From: Nocardia aurantia
Lineage (GTDB): Bacteria; Actinomycetota; Actinomycetes; Mycobacteriales; Mycobacteriaceae
Assembly (NCBI RefSeq): GCF_009604425.1
Contig: NZ_WEGI01000009.1
Span: 62,001-126,000, forward strand
Direction: 5' to 3'
DNA: 64,000 bases
Shown here: in pieces, positions 36,055 through 45,294 of the stretch
How the letters are laid out: each line of letters begins with the position of its first letter
How positions within the stretch are numbered: position 1 is the stretch's first letter
Made by a program: the position numbers and the translations under genes
Notes under the pieces: generated by a model
What the model saw: the letters and a program-made list of their open reading frames with translations, nothing else
Told to the model about the DNA's origin: nothing
Database searches by the model: none

Positions 36055-37359
36055 ATGCGCGCCGTGACTCGACTCCTTGCCGGTACCCACCTCACCGGCG
36101 GAAACCGCGGACGCCTCGCGATCGCCGCGCTGGCTCTGTCGGTGCTGGCCAGGCTGTTGTGGATGCTGCTGTCGCCCAACGGCATCAACGTGGTCGACTT
36201 GCACGTGTACGTCAACGGCGCACACGAGCTCGGCACCGGTCATCTCTACGATTTCACCTACGCCGACAAGACTCCCGATTTCCCGTTGCCTTTCACGTAT
36301 CCGCCGTTCGCGGCGATCGTGTTCTACCCCTTGCATTGGCTGCCGTTCACAGCGGTCGCGGTGGGCTGGACGCTGCTGACCGCGGCAGCGCTGTACGCGG
36401 TGGTGCGGATCTGCCTGACGATGCTGGTCGGCGAGCGAGCGCAAACCGAGAGTTGGCGGACCGCCGCGGTGGCCTGGACCGCGGTCGGGCTCTGGCTGGA
36501 GCCGGTGCGTACGACGCTGGACTACGGGCAGGTCAACGTCTTCCTGGTGCTGGCGGCGATCCTCGCCGCGTACAGCTCGCTGTGGTGGCTGTCCGGGCTG
36601 CTGGTCGGCGCGGCGGCGGGGATCAAACTGACCCCGGCGGTCACCGGCCTCTATTTCCTGACCCAGCGCCGCTGGGCGAGCGCGGTGTGGGCCGCCGCGG
36701 TCTTCGCGGGCACCGTCGGGGTGAGCCTGCTGATCAGCCCCGCCGAGACCCGCACCTATTTCGGCCCGCTGATCGGCGACGCCAACCGGATCGGCCCGGT
36801 CGGCTCGGTGTGGAATCAGTCACTGCGCGGCGCCCTGTCGCGCATCCTGGGCCGGGACGCGGGCGCCCCCTGGTATCTGCACGGGCATCGGATCCCGGAG
36901 GGGCCGTGGTGGCTGGGTGGGATCGCGGTGGTGGCGGTGCTGGCGGTGTTCGCCTGGCGTGCGGTCGGATCGGACGATCGGCTCGGCACGCTGCTGGTGG
37001 TGCAGCTGTTCGGGCTGATGGTGTCGCCGATCTCCTGGTCGCATCACTGGGTGTGGTTGTTGCCGCTGATCCTGTGGCTGCTGTACGGACCGCTGCGGGC
37101 GGTCCGTGGTGCGCGGCTGCTGGCGGGATACTGGCTGGTCACGATGCTGATCGGGGTGCCGTGGGTGCTGTCGTTCGCGCAGCCCTCGATCTGGACCATC
37201 CCCCGGCCGGCCGTGCTGGCGTGGCTGGGCGCGGTCGACGTGATCGGCGTGCTGGTCCTCTTCGGGTGGCTGATCCGCGCGGGACGCGGCCGGGCCGTCA
37301 CGCCGACTGACCGGCCAGCAGATCTATCTCGTGAGCCAGCAGCACATCCAGCCGGGTGA
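36055..37359 (+). CDS. pimE: Polyprenol-phosphate-mannose-dependent alpha-(1->2)-mannosyltransferase (PimE type, GT87)
   Basis: A 434-residue membrane protein with about ten helices, the length of Rv1159. The catalytic loop after the first helix carries an Asp (NGINVVDLHVYVNGAHELG). Other family segments are FPLPFTYPPFAAIVFYPL, LDYGQVNVFL and SPISWSHHWVWLLPL. It adds alpha-1,2-mannose to PIM4 to make PIM5, using polyprenyl phosphate mannose on the outer side of the membrane. The context (divergent Rv1158c-like gene, phhB just after) supports PimE over other GT87 members. Its 3' end overlaps convergent phhB by 62 bp. Confidence 0.88.
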   Translation: MRAVTRLLAGTHLTGGNRGRLAIAALALSVLARLLWMLLSPNGINVVDLHVYVNGAHELGTGHLYDFTYADKTPDFPLPFTYPPFAAIVFYPLHWLPFTAVAVGWTLLTAAALYAVVRICLTMLVGERAQTESWRTAAVAWTAVGLWLEPVRTTLDYGQVNVFLVLAAILAAYSSLWWLSGLLVGAAAGIKLTPAVTGLYFLTQRRWASAVWAAAVFAGTVGVSLLISPAETRTYFGPLIGDANRIGPVGSVWNQSLRGALSRILGRDAGAPWYLHGHRIPEGPWWLGGIAVVAVLAVFAWRAVGSDDRLGTLLVVQLFGLMVSPISWSHHWVWLLPLILWLLYGPLRAVRGARLLAGYWLVTMLIGVPWVLSFAQPSIWTIPRPAVLAWLGAVDVIGVLVLFGWLIRAGRGRAVTPTDRPADLSREPAAHPAG

Positions 37360-37594
37360 GACCGCCGACGGAATGCGTCGACAGGGTGAAAGTGACCCGG
37401 CGCCAGCGGATGTCGATGTCGGGATGATGGTCGGCCGCCTCGGCGGCGGTGGCCACCCGGGTGACCAGTCCGATACCCGCCAGGAAGGTCGCGGCCTCGA
37501 CGGTCCGGGTGATGCTGTCGCCGGACCGGGTCCACTCGGGCAGGTCGGTCAGGGCGGCGGTGATTTCCTCGTCGGTCAGCTGTGCGGTACTCAT
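37298..37594 (-). CDS. phhB: 4a-hydroxytetrahydrobiopterin dehydratase (pterin-4a-carbinolamine dehydratase)
   Basis: A 98-residue protein with the PCD signature AADHHPDIDIRWRRVTFTLSTHSVGGLT, shown here by its key residues: the His pair HH, the WxxV strand and the T-H-GGLT end. It dehydrates carbinolamine pterins, helping recycle tetrahydropterin. Position next to pimE matches Rv1159A. It overlaps the coding end of pimE on the opposite strand by 62 bp, so both 3' ends are constrained. Confidence 0.93.
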   Translation of the reverse strand: MSTAQLTDEEITAALTDLPEWTRSGDSITRTVEAATFLAGIGLVTRVATAAEAADHHPDIDIRWRRVTFTLSTHSVGGLTRLDVLLAHEIDLLAGQSA

Positions 37595-37773
37595 ATCCCT
37601 GGTTCTACCCCGCTGGACGAGACCGATGCGCGGGTGCGCGCGAGGACGGCCCGCGGCATTTCGGTACTGTGTAGCTGGCCGCATGCCCGGTGCGATGTAT
37701 CCACCTGTCTTGTTCGAGGACCCTCGCCGAGGAGGGTGGGCCGCCCAAGTTACTTCAGCCAGGAGGATCCAAC

Positions 37774-39675
37774 GTGTCGTCTGTCGAGTTCCGCAATGTC
37801 GCCATTGTGGCTCACGTAGACCACGGCAAGACGACGCTGGTCGATGCCATGCTCAAGCAGTCCGGCGCGTTCGCCGAACGGGCCGAGGTCGTCGACCGGG
37901 TGATGGACTCCGGTGACCTCGAGCGCGAGAAGGGCATCACCATTCTCGCCAAGAACACCGCCGTGCATCGGCACCACGCCGACGGCAGCGTCACCGTGAT
38001 CAACGTGATCGATACCCCCGGCCACGCCGACTTCGGCGGTGAGGTCGAGCGCGGGCTGTCCATGGTCGACGGTGTCGTGCTGCTGGTCGATGCCTCCGAG
38101 GGCCCGCTGCCGCAGACCCGGTTCGTGCTGCGCAAGGCGCTAGCCGCGTCGCTGCCGGTGATCCTGGTCGTCAACAAGACCGACCGGCCCGACGCCCGCA
38201 TCGAGGAGGTTGTCGAGGAGAGCCACGACCTGCTGCTCGATCTGGCCTCCGACCTGGACGACGAGGCCTCCGAGGCCGCCGAGCTGGCGCTGGACCTGCC
38301 GGTCCTGTACGCCTCCGGCCGCGAGGGCAAGGCGTCCACCACCAAGCCCGAGAACGGCAACGCCCCCGACGCGGAGAACCTCGACGAGCTGTTCGAGGTG
38401 CTGCTGAAGTACATCCCGGCGCCGAAGGGCGACAAGGACGCGCCGCTGCAGGCGCATGTCACCAACCTCGACGCCTCGCCGTTCCTGGGCCGCATCGGCC
38501 TGGTCCGCATCCACAACGGCACCCTGCGCAAGGGCTCGAACGTGGCGTGGATGCACGGCGACGGCGTGAAGACCGTCCGCATCACCGAACTGCTGCAGAC
38601 CATCGGTGTCGAGCGCAAGCCGGGGGAGGAGGCGGTCGCGGGCGATATCGTCGCGATCGCGGGCATCCCGGAGATCATGATCGGCGACACCCTCGCCGAC
38701 GTGGAGAATCCGGTCGCGCTGCCGCGGATCACCGTCGACGAGCCGGCCATCTCGGTCACCATCGGCACCAACACCTCGCCGCTGGTCGGCCGGGTGCAGG
38801 GGCACAAGCTGACCGCCCGCATGGTGAAGGCGCGGCTGGACCAGGAGCTGGTCGGCAACGTCTCGCTGCGGGTGCTCGACATCGGCCGGCCGGACGCCTG
38901 GGAGGTGCAGGGGCGTGGTGAGCTGGCGCTGGCCATCCTGGTCGAGCAGATGCGCCGCGAGGGTTTCGAGCTGACCGTCGGCAAGCCGCAGGTGGTCACC
39001 CGGACCGTCGACGGCAAGATCCACGAGCCGTTCGAGGAACTGACCATCGACTGCCCCGACGAGTACCTGGGCGCCGTCACCCAGCTGCTGGCCGCCCGCA
39101 AGGGCAAGATGGTCCAGATGAGCAATCACTCCGCGGGGTGGGTGCGGATGGAGTTCATCGTCCCCTCGCGCGGCCTGATCGGCTTCCGCACCGACTTCCT
39201 CACCGAGACCCGCGGCACCGGCATCGCCAACGCCGTGTTCAACGGGTACGCGCCCTGGGCCGGCGAGATCCGCGCCCGGCACACCGGCTCGCTGGTCTCC
39301 GACCGGGCCGGCTCGGTGACCCCGTTCGCGATGATCCAGCTCGCCGACCGCGGTCAGTTCTTCGTCGAGCCGGGTGCGGACACCTACGAGGGCCACGTGG
39401 TGGGCATCAATCCCCGTGCGGAGGACCTCGACATCAACGTCACCCGCGAGAAGAAGCTGACCAATATGCGGTCGGCCACCGGTGACGTGCTCGAGACGCT
39501 GGCCAAGCCGCTGCAGCTCGATCTCGAGAGCGCGATGGAGTTCTGTGCCGTCGACGAATGCGTCGAGGTCACCCCGCAGATCGTGCGGGTGCGCAAGGTC
39601 ATCCTCAATGCCACCGAGCGCGGCCGGGAGCTGTCCCGCCGCAAAGCGCGTGATCGCGCGGCGACGGGCGCGTAG
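37774..39675 (+). CDS. typA: Translational GTPase TypA/BipA
   Basis: A 633-residue GTPase. G1 is AHVDHGKTTLVDAML at residues 10-24, with the switch region EREKGITI, DTPGHADFGGEVERGL and NKTDRPDAR. These are followed by the EF-G-like domains and the TypA-specific C-terminal domain. It binds ribosomes and supports assembly and stress adaptation. The GTG start is set by AGGAGG (37761-37766) with 7-nt spacing. It is followed by a hairpin and then the lpqW-like gene. Confidence 0.97.
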   Translation: MSSVEFRNVAIVAHVDHGKTTLVDAMLKQSGAFAERAEVVDRVMDSGDLEREKGITILAKNTAVHRHHADGSVTVINVIDTPGHADFGGEVERGLSMVDGVVLLVDASEGPLPQTRFVLRKALAASLPVILVVNKTDRPDARIEEVVEESHDLLLDLASDLDDEASEAAELALDLPVLYASGREGKASTTKPENGNAPDAENLDELFEVLLKYIPAPKGDKDAPLQAHVTNLDASPFLGRIGLVRIHNGTLRKGSNVAWMHGDGVKTVRITELLQTIGVERKPGEEAVAGDIVAIAGIPEIMIGDTLADVENPVALPRITVDEPAISVTIGTNTSPLVGRVQGHKLTARMVKARLDQELVGNVSLRVLDIGRPDAWEVQGRGELALAILVEQMRREGFELTVGKPQVVTRTVDGKIHEPFEELTIDCPDEYLGAVTQLLAARKGKMVQMSNHSAGWVRMEFIVPSRGLIGFRTDFLTETRGTGIANAVFNGYAPWAGEIRARHTGSLVSDRAGSVTPFAMIQLADRGQFFVEPGADTYEGHVVGINPRAEDLDINVTREKKLTNMRSATGDVLETLAKPLQLDLESAMEFCAVDECVEVTPQIVRVRKVILNATERGRELSRRKARDRAATGA

Positions 39676-39698
39676 TAACGTACGGGCGGCAAGATTTT

Positions 39699-39735
39699 CG
39701 TGAGTACGGGTCGTCCCTGCCGGGCGGTACTCACG
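39699..39735 (+). terminator. Hairpin between typA and the lpqW-like gene
   Basis: CGTGAGTAC and GTACTCACG form a perfect 9-bp stem around a 19-nt loop, located 24 bp after the typA stop and ending 8 bp before the next start. It could be a partial terminator or a translational control element. Confidence 0.45.
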
Positions 39736-39743
39736 CAGGACCT

Positions 39744-41576
39744 GTGATCAATGTCAGGGGCGATTGCTTGTATGGCCTGAACCGCAGAGCGGCGGGGGTG
39801 CCGCGACTGCTGCGGGTGCTGACGATGTCGCTGGCGGCATCGGTGGTGGTGCTGACCGGATGCACGGCGAATCCGCCGCCGCCGATCGAGAGCACCGACA
39901 GCCCGAAGACCACGCCGGCGAAGCCGACCAAGAGCACGGTGGTCGTCGCCGTGGACGACATCGGCATCGGGCTGAACCCGCATCTGCGCTCGAATCAGTC
40001 GCCGGCGACCAACGCGGTCGCCTCGCTGGTGTTCCCGAGCCCGTTCAAGCCGGTGCCCTCGGCGGTGCCGGGCGCGCCGGCCGGGGCCACCGACTGGGTG
40101 CCCGACACCGCGCTGCTGACATCGGCGGACGTCACCGCGCAGGAGCCGTTCACGGTGACCTACAAGATCCAGAACCAGGCCTCCTGGTCCGACGGCGCAC
40201 CCATCGCGGCGGAGGATTTCCGGTACCTGTGGCAGCAGATGATCACGCAGCCGGGTGTCGTGGATCCGGCCGGTTACCGGCTGATCTCCGATATCACCTC
40301 GTCCGAGGGCGGCAAGACGGTGACCGTCGTGCTGGCCCACGAGTACCCGGCCTGGCGGCAACTGTTCATCGATCTGCTGCCCTCGCATCTGCTGAAGGAT
40401 TCGCCGGGCGGATTCCAGCGGTCGCTGACCGTCGATCGCGGGCTGATCGATCAGAACCCGATCTCCGGCGGGCAGTTCCGGGTGAAGCAGGCCGACGCCG
40501 GGCGGGAGGAGATCCTGCTCGAGCGCAACGACCGGTACTGGGGGACGCCCGCGGTGCCGGACCAGATCCTGTTGCGGCGCGGCGGTACCGCCGCGCAGCT
40601 GGCCGAATCGCTGCGGTCCGGCGACACCCAGATGGCACTGGTGCACGGTGGGGTGGCGACCCAGGCCCAGCTGGCCGCGATCCCGTCGGTGCGGACCGCG
40701 ACCATGCCGCAGGCCCGGGTCATGCAACTGTCCCTCAACGGGCGTACCGGTGACCTTTCCGACGCCCGGGTGCGGCGGGCCGTGCTGGGCCTGCTGGATC
40801 CGGTGCTGCTGGCCACCGTCGGCGCGCAGACCGGGTCCTGGGTGGATCCGGTGCGGGCCCAGGTGCTGACCCCGTCGGATCCCGGCTACGCGCCGACCGC
40901 GCCGCCGCGGCCCAGCCTCGACGAGGTGTTCACCCTGCTCAACGAGGCCGGATTCGGGCGGGCGCCGGAGCAGGCGCCGGCCGGTAACACCACCACCTCG
41001 CCGGCGCCGCAGCCGCGGCCGATCGCCAAGAACGGCCGGACGCTGAGCATCCGGCTGGCCGCGGTCGACAAGGATCCGAGCACGCTCGCGGTCGCCAACA
41101 CGGCGGCCGATCAGCTGCGCAGCGCGGGTATCGACGCGACCGTGCGCAGCCTGCCCGCCGACGAGCTGTACGGCAAGGATCTGCTGGACGGCACCGTCGA
41201 CGCGATCGTGGGCTGGGAACGCGCCGGGGAGGACGCGGCCACGGTGCTGGCCTCCCGCTACGGCTGCCCGCCGGCGTCACTGCCCGGGAACGAGGACTCC
41301 GCGGCGGTGGAGGCGGCCCGCAAGGCGCCGGCCAACATCTCCGGGGTCTGCGATCCGGCGCTGCAACCGGCGACGGACGGCGCCCTGCGCGGCCAGAACG
41401 CGCCCAAGGTGATCGCCGACGCCGAACCACGGTTGTGGGAGCTGGCGACCGTACTGCCGATCATGCAGGACAACGGGGTCGCCGCGGCCGGTCCGCGGGT
41501 GGACGGCGTCTCACTGAACGGCGCGATCCAGGTCGGCATCTTCGGCGGAGCGGCCACCTGGCGACGGCTGTCGTGA
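39744..41576 (+). CDS. lpqW: ABC transporter family substrate-binding lipoprotein (LpqW-like)
   Basis: Up to 610 residues. A signal peptide ends in a clear lipobox (SVVVLTGC), so it is a lipoprotein on the outer face of the membrane. The body is a type 5 (peptide/OppA-like) solute-binding fold (ASWSDGAPIAAEDFRYLWQQM, YPAWRQLFIDLLPSHLL, LERNDRYWG). In mycobacteria LpqW does not serve a transporter but steers PIM intermediates towards lipomannan, matching the nearby pimE. The start is uncertain: GTG 39744 (with AGGA), GTG 39798 or the Met at 39825. The stop overlaps mshB as GTGA. Confidence 0.82.
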   Translation: MINVRGDCLYGLNRRAAGVPRLLRVLTMSLAASVVVLTGCTANPPPPIESTDSPKTTPAKPTKSTVVVAVDDIGIGLNPHLRSNQSPATNAVASLVFPSPFKPVPSAVPGAPAGATDWVPDTALLTSADVTAQEPFTVTYKIQNQASWSDGAPIAAEDFRYLWQQMITQPGVVDPAGYRLISDITSSEGGKTVTVVLAHEYPAWRQLFIDLLPSHLLKDSPGGFQRSLTVDRGLIDQNPISGGQFRVKQADAGREEILLERNDRYWGTPAVPDQILLRRGGTAAQLAESLRSGDTQMALVHGGVATQAQLAAIPSVRTATMPQARVMQLSLNGRTGDLSDARVRRAVLGLLDPVLLATVGAQTGSWVDPVRAQVLTPSDPGYAPTAPPRPSLDEVFTLLNEAGFGRAPEQAPAGNTTTSPAPQPRPIAKNGRTLSIRLAAVDKDPSTLAVANTAADQLRSAGIDATVRSLPADELYGKDLLDGTVDAIVGWERAGEDAATVLASRYGCPPASLPGNEDSAAVEAARKAPANISGVCDPALQPATDGALRGQNAPKVIADAEPRLWELATVLPIMQDNGVAAAGPRVDGVSLNGAIQVGIFGGAATWRRLS

Positions 41577-42484
41577 CCACCGGCGGTCTGCTGCTGGTGC
41601 ACGCGCACCCGGACGACGAGACCATCGGCACCGGCGGCACCATCGCGCACTACCGCCGCCGGGGTGTCCCGGTGACGGTGGTGACCTGCACCCTCGGCGA
41701 GGAGGGCGAGGTGATCGGGCCGCGCTGGGCCGAACTGGTCAGCGACCGCGCGGACCAGCTGGGCGGTTACCGAATCGGCGAATTGGCCGGGGCGCTGGCC
41801 GAATTGGGAGTGGCGCAGCCGTACTTCCTGGGCGGTGCCGGGCACTGGCGGGATTCGGGGATGTCCGGCACCACGGCAGCGCCGCGGGAGGCCGAATCCG
41901 CCCGGCATCCACGCGCTTTCGTGCATTCCGGCCCCGCGGCGGTCGAGGCCCTGGCCGCGGTGCTGCTGGAGCGGCGGCCGGACGTGGTGGTGTGCTATGA
42001 CCCCCGGGGCGGCTACGGGCATCCGGATCATCTTCGCGCCCACCGGATCACGATGGATGCGGTGGAGACGGCCGCCGGGAACGGCTGGGACGTACCGAAA
42101 CTGTATTGGTCGGTCGTCGATGATGGTGTGCTGCAACGTCACATCGACGCGATGGTCCGCGATGCGGCGAATCTTCCGGACGGCTGGCGGCTGCCGCCGC
42201 CCGGCGAATTGGCTTGTGTCCCGAGCGGATCCGTCACCACGGTGATCGACATCGCGGCGGTGCTGCCCGCCAAGTGCGCCGCGCTGCGCGCGCACGCCAC
42301 CCAGGTGAGCGTCGCGCCGTCGGATCGGGCCTTCGCGCTGTCCAACGACATCGCCCAGCCGATCCTGCCGGAGGAGCATTACACGCTGGTGCGCGGCCGC
42401 CCGGGTCCGGCCGGTCCCGACGGCCGCGAACGTGATCTGTTCGCCGGATTGCCGGGTTCCCCGGGCGATGCCGTGGCGGAATGA
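41573..42484 (+). CDS. mshB: N-acetyl-1-D-myo-inositol-2-amino-2-deoxy-alpha-D-glucopyranoside deacetylase (MshB)
   Basis: A 303-residue zinc deacetylase of the LmbE/PIG-L family. The zinc motif HAHPDDET (His13, Asp16) lies at the N-terminus and the second ligand in YGHPDHLRAH. It removes acetate from GlcNAc-inositol in the synthesis of mycothiol, the main thiol of actinomycetes. GTG start overlapping the lpqW-like stop by 4 bp shows translational coupling. Its position matches Rv1170. Confidence 0.95.
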   Translation: MTTGGLLLVHAHPDDETIGTGGTIAHYRRRGVPVTVVTCTLGEEGEVIGPRWAELVSDRADQLGGYRIGELAGALAELGVAQPYFLGGAGHWRDSGMSGTTAAPREAESARHPRAFVHSGPAAVEALAAVLLERRPDVVVCYDPRGGYGHPDHLRAHRITMDAVETAAGNGWDVPKLYWSVVDDGVLQRHIDAMVRDAANLPDGWRLPPPGELACVPSGSVTTVIDIAAVLPAKCAALRAHATQVSVAPSDRAFALSNDIAQPILPEEHYTLVRGRPGPAGPDGRERDLFAGLPGSPGDAVAE

Positions 42485-42497
42485 GAGACTGACCGAC

Positions 42498-42656
42498 ATG
42501 TACAACTGGAGCCTGCAGGATGCGATCGTCGCGTTCGTCGAGAGCCAGCGGCCGTTCTGGCAGTCGCAGCACGACCAGTACATGTCGGCGCTCTACGGTC
42601 TCGCGGATGCGCAGAGTCAGCTGCTGACCCTGCTCGGCTACCCGCCGGTCTCGTGA
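42498..42656 (+). CDS. 52-residue microprotein between mshB and the Rv1171-like gene
   Basis: ATG 42498 opens a 52-codon frame whose stop overlaps the next GTG start as GTGA, a sign of coupled translation. The peptide is rich in Gln and aromatic residues (MYNWSLQDAIVAFVESQRPF, then SALYGLADAQSQLLTLLGY) and looks like one or two amphipathic helices. It has no signal peptide. The upstream gene mshB ends 13 bp before its start. I do not know a family; it is too small to judge beyond context and composition. Confidence 0.6.
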   Translation: MYNWSLQDAIVAFVESQRPFWQSQHDQYMSALYGLADAQSQLLTLLGYPPVS

Positions 42657-43063
42657 CGGCCACCGTCGATCGGCCGCAGGGGGCCGGCGCGCTGCGGGCC
42701 TGGGCGCTGCTCGGTGCGCTGCTGGCCGGGGTGCTGGTGTTCGACGGCCTGCTGACGCTGGTGCTGGAGGTGCTGTTCCTGCCCAGCTACCTCGGCGGCA
42801 CGCCGTTCCCGATCAGCGCGCTGGTGGCGGCCTTCGTGAACGTACTGCTGGTGCGTGGTATGGCCACCGTGGCGACGCGGCCCGCGGCGCTGTCGTTGCC
42901 GCTGGTGGCGTGGCTGCTCGGATTCCTGGTGTGCTCCACCACCGGGCCCGGCGGCGACATCCTGCTCGTCGACAGCTGGACGGCCCCGCTGCTGCTGGCG
43001 TGCGGTCTGGTCCCGGCCGGGTTCGTGCTGTTCCGGCGCACCTTCCTACGCCCGCGTATGTAA
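42653..43063 (+). CDS. Small membrane protein (Rv1171-like)
   Basis: A 136-residue protein with four hydrophobic helices (LLGALLAGVLVFDGLLTLVLE, LVAAFVNVLLV, SLPLVAWLLGFLVCS, APLLLACGLVPAGFVLF). It sits downstream of mshB in the same unit, where M. tuberculosis has Rv1171, a membrane protein of similar size. GTG start coupled to the microprotein by a 4-bp overlap. Function unknown. Confidence 0.72.
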   Translation: MTATVDRPQGAGALRAWALLGALLAGVLVFDGLLTLVLEVLFLPSYLGGTPFPISALVAAFVNVLLVRGMATVATRPAALSLPLVAWLLGFLVCSTTGPGGDILLVDSWTAPLLLACGLVPAGFVLFRRTFLRPRM

Positions 43064-43233
43064 TCGCGCATTCTGCGGTAGCGGGAAGATCTCCGGTGTC
43101 GCTTTTTCCAGATTGGCCGGAATAACTGGCCTGTCTTCGTTACCCTTCTCCAGCAAGCGAAGCACGTGCCGACTCTGCCGCGCGCACGCTCATAAGTTGG
43201 GCTGAGATTCTTCGGCCAGTGAGGGGTATGTCG

Positions 43234-45294
43234 ATGTCTGGCGGAGAGCGGGGCATCCGGGGCCGGGTCAGCGTCCGCGTGCGACTGCTGGCGATCGTGG
43301 CCATTTCCAGCGTCACGTTGCTGGTGCTGGGTGTCGCCGCGGCCGGCTATCTGGTGAGATCCGGTAGCGCGGCGAAGAATTGGGCCGAGCTGGCCAGCAG
43401 TACGACCACCCCGGCAGTCCTGATGGTCAAGGCCTTCGAGGAGGAACGCCGGCTGTCGCTGCTGCAACTCGGCGGCAGTCCGGACCCGGGGGGACTGGCC
43501 GCGGCCCGGCAGCGTTCCGACGAAGCGCTGGCCACCATCATCGCCAAGGGCGACGACGCGAAGAAATTGAATCCCGAGAGCTCCCAGGACGAGATCGCGG
43601 GCTACCAGCAGCTGTTCACCATGGTGCCGCAGATTCGGACCGGCGTGGACTCCCGGCTGGTGCCCCCGGATCAGGTCGTCGCATTCTTCACCGGGGTGAT
43701 CGATACGATCGCCAGCGCCTCGATACTCGCCGCGCGGGTGGCGCCGAGCGCCGGCGTGGCGATGGCGCTGAGCTTCGGTGTGCATCCCCTGCACGCGGCG
43801 GAAGCGATGTCGAAGGCGGACACGCTGGGCACGGTGGCCCTCGTCCGCGGCGAGCTGACACCGGCCCAGCTCATCGAATTCAACGGCTACGTCGGCGAAT
43901 TCCGCAGCGCGGCCGCCTATGCGGCGACCGTGCTCAAAGGGCAGCGGCTGGACCAGTTGAAAGCGATCACCGGTGGCGCCGCCTGGCAGCAGGTGTTCTC
44001 GATGCAGGACGCGTTGTCGCTGCGCGGGCCGGTCACCGCCGACGGCGACGATTCCCGTTCCGGCACAACCAGAACGGGCAAACCCGGGCTGCCGCTGAGC
44101 ACGGCCGCCTGGCAGAACGCCTCCGCCCAGGTGGGTGCCGGTCTGCTGAAACTGTGGGAGGACCAGAGCCACGACGCGCAGGCCATCGCCCGGGCCGACA
44201 GTGCCCGGCAGGCGAACAACTCGCTGGCCGGCGGCGCGGCCGTGCTGGTGGTCGCGCTGGCGGCGCTGCTCGCGGCGCTGCTGCTGGCCAACAGATTCGT
44301 GGCGCGGATGCGCCGGCTGCACGGTCACACCCTGGAATTGGCCGGCGAGCGGCTACCCGGGCTGATGGAGCGGCTGCGCCGCGGCGAACACGTCGATCCG
44401 GACGCCGAGGTGTCCCGGCTGGATTTCGGCACCGACGAACTCGGTGAGGTGGCCGACGCGTTCAACCGCGCCCATGTCGCCGCGGTGGCCGCGGCGGTGG
44501 CGGAGGCGGAGACCCGGGCGGGTTTCAACGCGGTGTTCCTCAACATCGCGCAGCGCAGTCAGGTCGTGGTGCACCGGCAGCTCGCCCTGCTCGACCGGGC
44601 CGAGCGCAAGGAGGAGGACGCCGATCAGCTGGAGTTGCTGTTCGAGCTCGACCATCTGGCCACCCGCGCCCGGCGCAACGCCGAGAACCTGATCATCCTC
44701 GGCGGCGGGCAGCCGGGCCGGCGCTGGCGTAAACCCGTGCCGCTGCTCGATGTGATCCGCTCGGCCGTGGCGGAGGGTCTCGACTACGCCCGCTGTCAGA
44801 TCGGGCGGGTGCCCGACGTGCGGATCGCGGGCGACGCGGTCGCCGACCTCATCCATCTGCTGGCCGAACTCGTCGACAACGCGACCGCCTTCTCGCCGCC
44901 GCCCGCACGGGTCGACCTGTCGGCGACGGTGGTCGGTCGCGGTCTGGCGGTGGAGATCTCCGATCAGGGCCTGGGCATGCCGGCGCCGGACCTGGCGGCT
45001 CGCAACGAATTGCTCTCGCACCCACCGGAGTTCAGTGTGGCCGCGGTGTCCGGTGACACCCGGCTGGGTCTGTTCGTGGTCGCCAAACTCGCTGCCCGGC
45101 ACAATGTTTCGGTGAATCTCGGCGAATCCGACTACGGTGGGGTGCGGGTGATCGTACTGATTCCGCGCCACCTGATCGACGCGAATTCGGCCGGGCTGCA
45201 ACCGATGGCGCTCGCCGAGAACGGCCGCCCGCCGCGGCCGCGGCTGCTCGAGTCGCAGGCGGAGCCCGTGGAGTATCAGGATCGCGGGAGATGA
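43234..45294 (+). CDS. Sensor histidine kinase-like protein of conservon type (CvnA), NIT domain
   Basis: A 686-residue protein. The first membrane helix is at about residues 18-40, then an extracytoplasmic nitrate/nitrite-sensing (NIT-like) region to about 330, a second helix (AAVLVVALAALLAALLLAN), a HAMP-like segment, a helical region (ELDHLATRARRNAENLIILGG) and a HATPase domain (LLAELVDNATAFSPP, ISDQGLGM). This is CvnA of actinomycete conservons. ATG 43234 has AGGGG with 7-nt spacing; ATG 43228 would be too close. The stop overlaps a DUF742 gene as ATGA, with no roadblock gene between. Confidence 0.9.
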   Translation: MSGGERGIRGRVSVRVRLLAIVAISSVTLLVLGVAAAGYLVRSGSAAKNWAELASSTTTPAVLMVKAFEEERRLSLLQLGGSPDPGGLAAARQRSDEALATIIAKGDDAKKLNPESSQDEIAGYQQLFTMVPQIRTGVDSRLVPPDQVVAFFTGVIDTIASASILAARVAPSAGVAMALSFGVHPLHAAEAMSKADTLGTVALVRGELTPAQLIEFNGYVGEFRSAAAYAATVLKGQRLDQLKAITGGAAWQQVFSMQDALSLRGPVTADGDDSRSGTTRTGKPGLPLSTAAWQNASAQVGAGLLKLWEDQSHDAQAIARADSARQANNSLAGGAAVLVVALAALLAALLLANRFVARMRRLHGHTLELAGERLPGLMERLRRGEHVDPDAEVSRLDFGTDELGEVADAFNRAHVAAVAAAVAEAETRAGFNAVFLNIAQRSQVVVHRQLALLDRAERKEEDADQLELLFELDHLATRARRNAENLIILGGGQPGRRWRKPVPLLDVIRSAVAEGLDYARCQIGRVPDVRIAGDAVADLIHLLAELVDNATAFSPPPARVDLSATVVGRGLAVEISDQGLGMPAPDLAARNELLSHPPEFSVAAVSGDTRLGLFVVAKLAARHNVSVNLGESDYGGVRVIVLIPRHLIDANSAGLQPMALAENGRPPRPRLLESQAEPVEYQDRGR

